A stretch of DNA of 64,000 bases, taken from Pyropia haitanensis. Taxonomy: Eukaryota; Rhodophyta; Bangiophyceae; Bangiales; Bangiaceae. The stretch is taken from positions 877,501 to 941,500 of the forward strand of contig SDUX01000006.1 in assembly GCA_008729055.1 (NCBI GenBank), in the 5' to 3' direction. The translations under genes and the position numbers were made by a program. Shown here piece after piece: positions 63,829 to 64,000 of the stretch (the first letter of the stretch is position 1; each line of letters opens with the position of its first letter). The notes beneath the pieces were generated by a model. The model made no database searches. It had not been told where the DNA came from and was given only the letters and a program-made list of their open reading frames with translations.

Positions 63829-64000
63829 AGGATGGGGAGGTAGGGACGGGGGGGGGGGGGCGGGAGGCCACGGATAAAAGGAGTGATGTGGCTGCAGCGT
63901 GGTGGCCGACGCGTAGCGTCTGCGCGTATGGGGCAATGTCGACCTGGGGCGGCACCGCCGGTGGGCGCTGCTGCCGTGCCGCGCCCGCGCACGGCAGGGC
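63829..64000. other. 3' flank of clpP
   Basis: Contains a G-run (63851-63860) and no gene. The window ends 172 bp after the stop codon. Confidence 0.4.

Overview
The window is very GC-rich eukaryotic nuclear DNA: long poly-G/poly-C runs, GCC/GGC-repeat coding sequence and proteins swollen with Ala, Gly and Pro tracts. Genes are mostly single-exon or carry one to three short introns (about 80-440 nt) with donors GTGCGT, GTACGT or GTACGG. A nuclear gene for a plastid-type ClpP with an N-terminal leader, an intron-poor layout and a ceruloplasmin-like ferroxidase together suggest a bangiophyte red alga (Porphyra/Pyropia type). This is an inference, not an identification.

Layout. 0-8 kb: the N-terminal part of a ubiquitin-like protein running off the left edge (-), a large Ala/Gly-rich protein (+), and a Cys-rich membrane-inserted or secreted protein (-). 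8-17 kb: no gene I can support, but tRNA-like fragments, dispersed repeats and a decayed transposon-like ORF. 17-28 kb: a multi-exon gene of unknown function (-), a RING-HC E3 (+), two or three hypothetical genes and more repeats. 28-34 kb: a large ferroxidase-like multicopper oxidase (-). 35-43 kb: two related double-zinc-finger genes (+) separated by transposon debris and a MITE. 43-52 kb: a SIP-type aquaporin (+), a MOSC/mARC-like molybdoenzyme (-), a UBE2Q-type E2 (+) and a PB1 + peptidoglycan-binding-like protein (-). 52-57 kb: a homeodomain-like gene (-) between two copies of a repeat whose core is inverted, then a third double-zinc-finger gene (+). 57-64 kb: a sulfotransferase-like protein (-), cytosolic tryptophanyl-tRNA synthetase with two introns (-), an OCIA-like membrane protein (-) and plastid ClpP (+).

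A recurrent property decides how the window must be read. In nine or ten genes the conserved protein leaves one frame and resumes in another at a run of about 7-18 G or C, and nearly always by the same amount: one base is missing relative to the conserved frame. I treat these as single genes with an undercalled homopolymer (assembly effect) or slippage, not as pseudogenes.

The genes form no pathway or operon. Several touch ubiquitin-type signalling (Ubl protein, RING E3, E2, PB1 protein), but at this spacing in a eukaryote that is probably chance. The three double-zinc-finger genes look like a local gene family.
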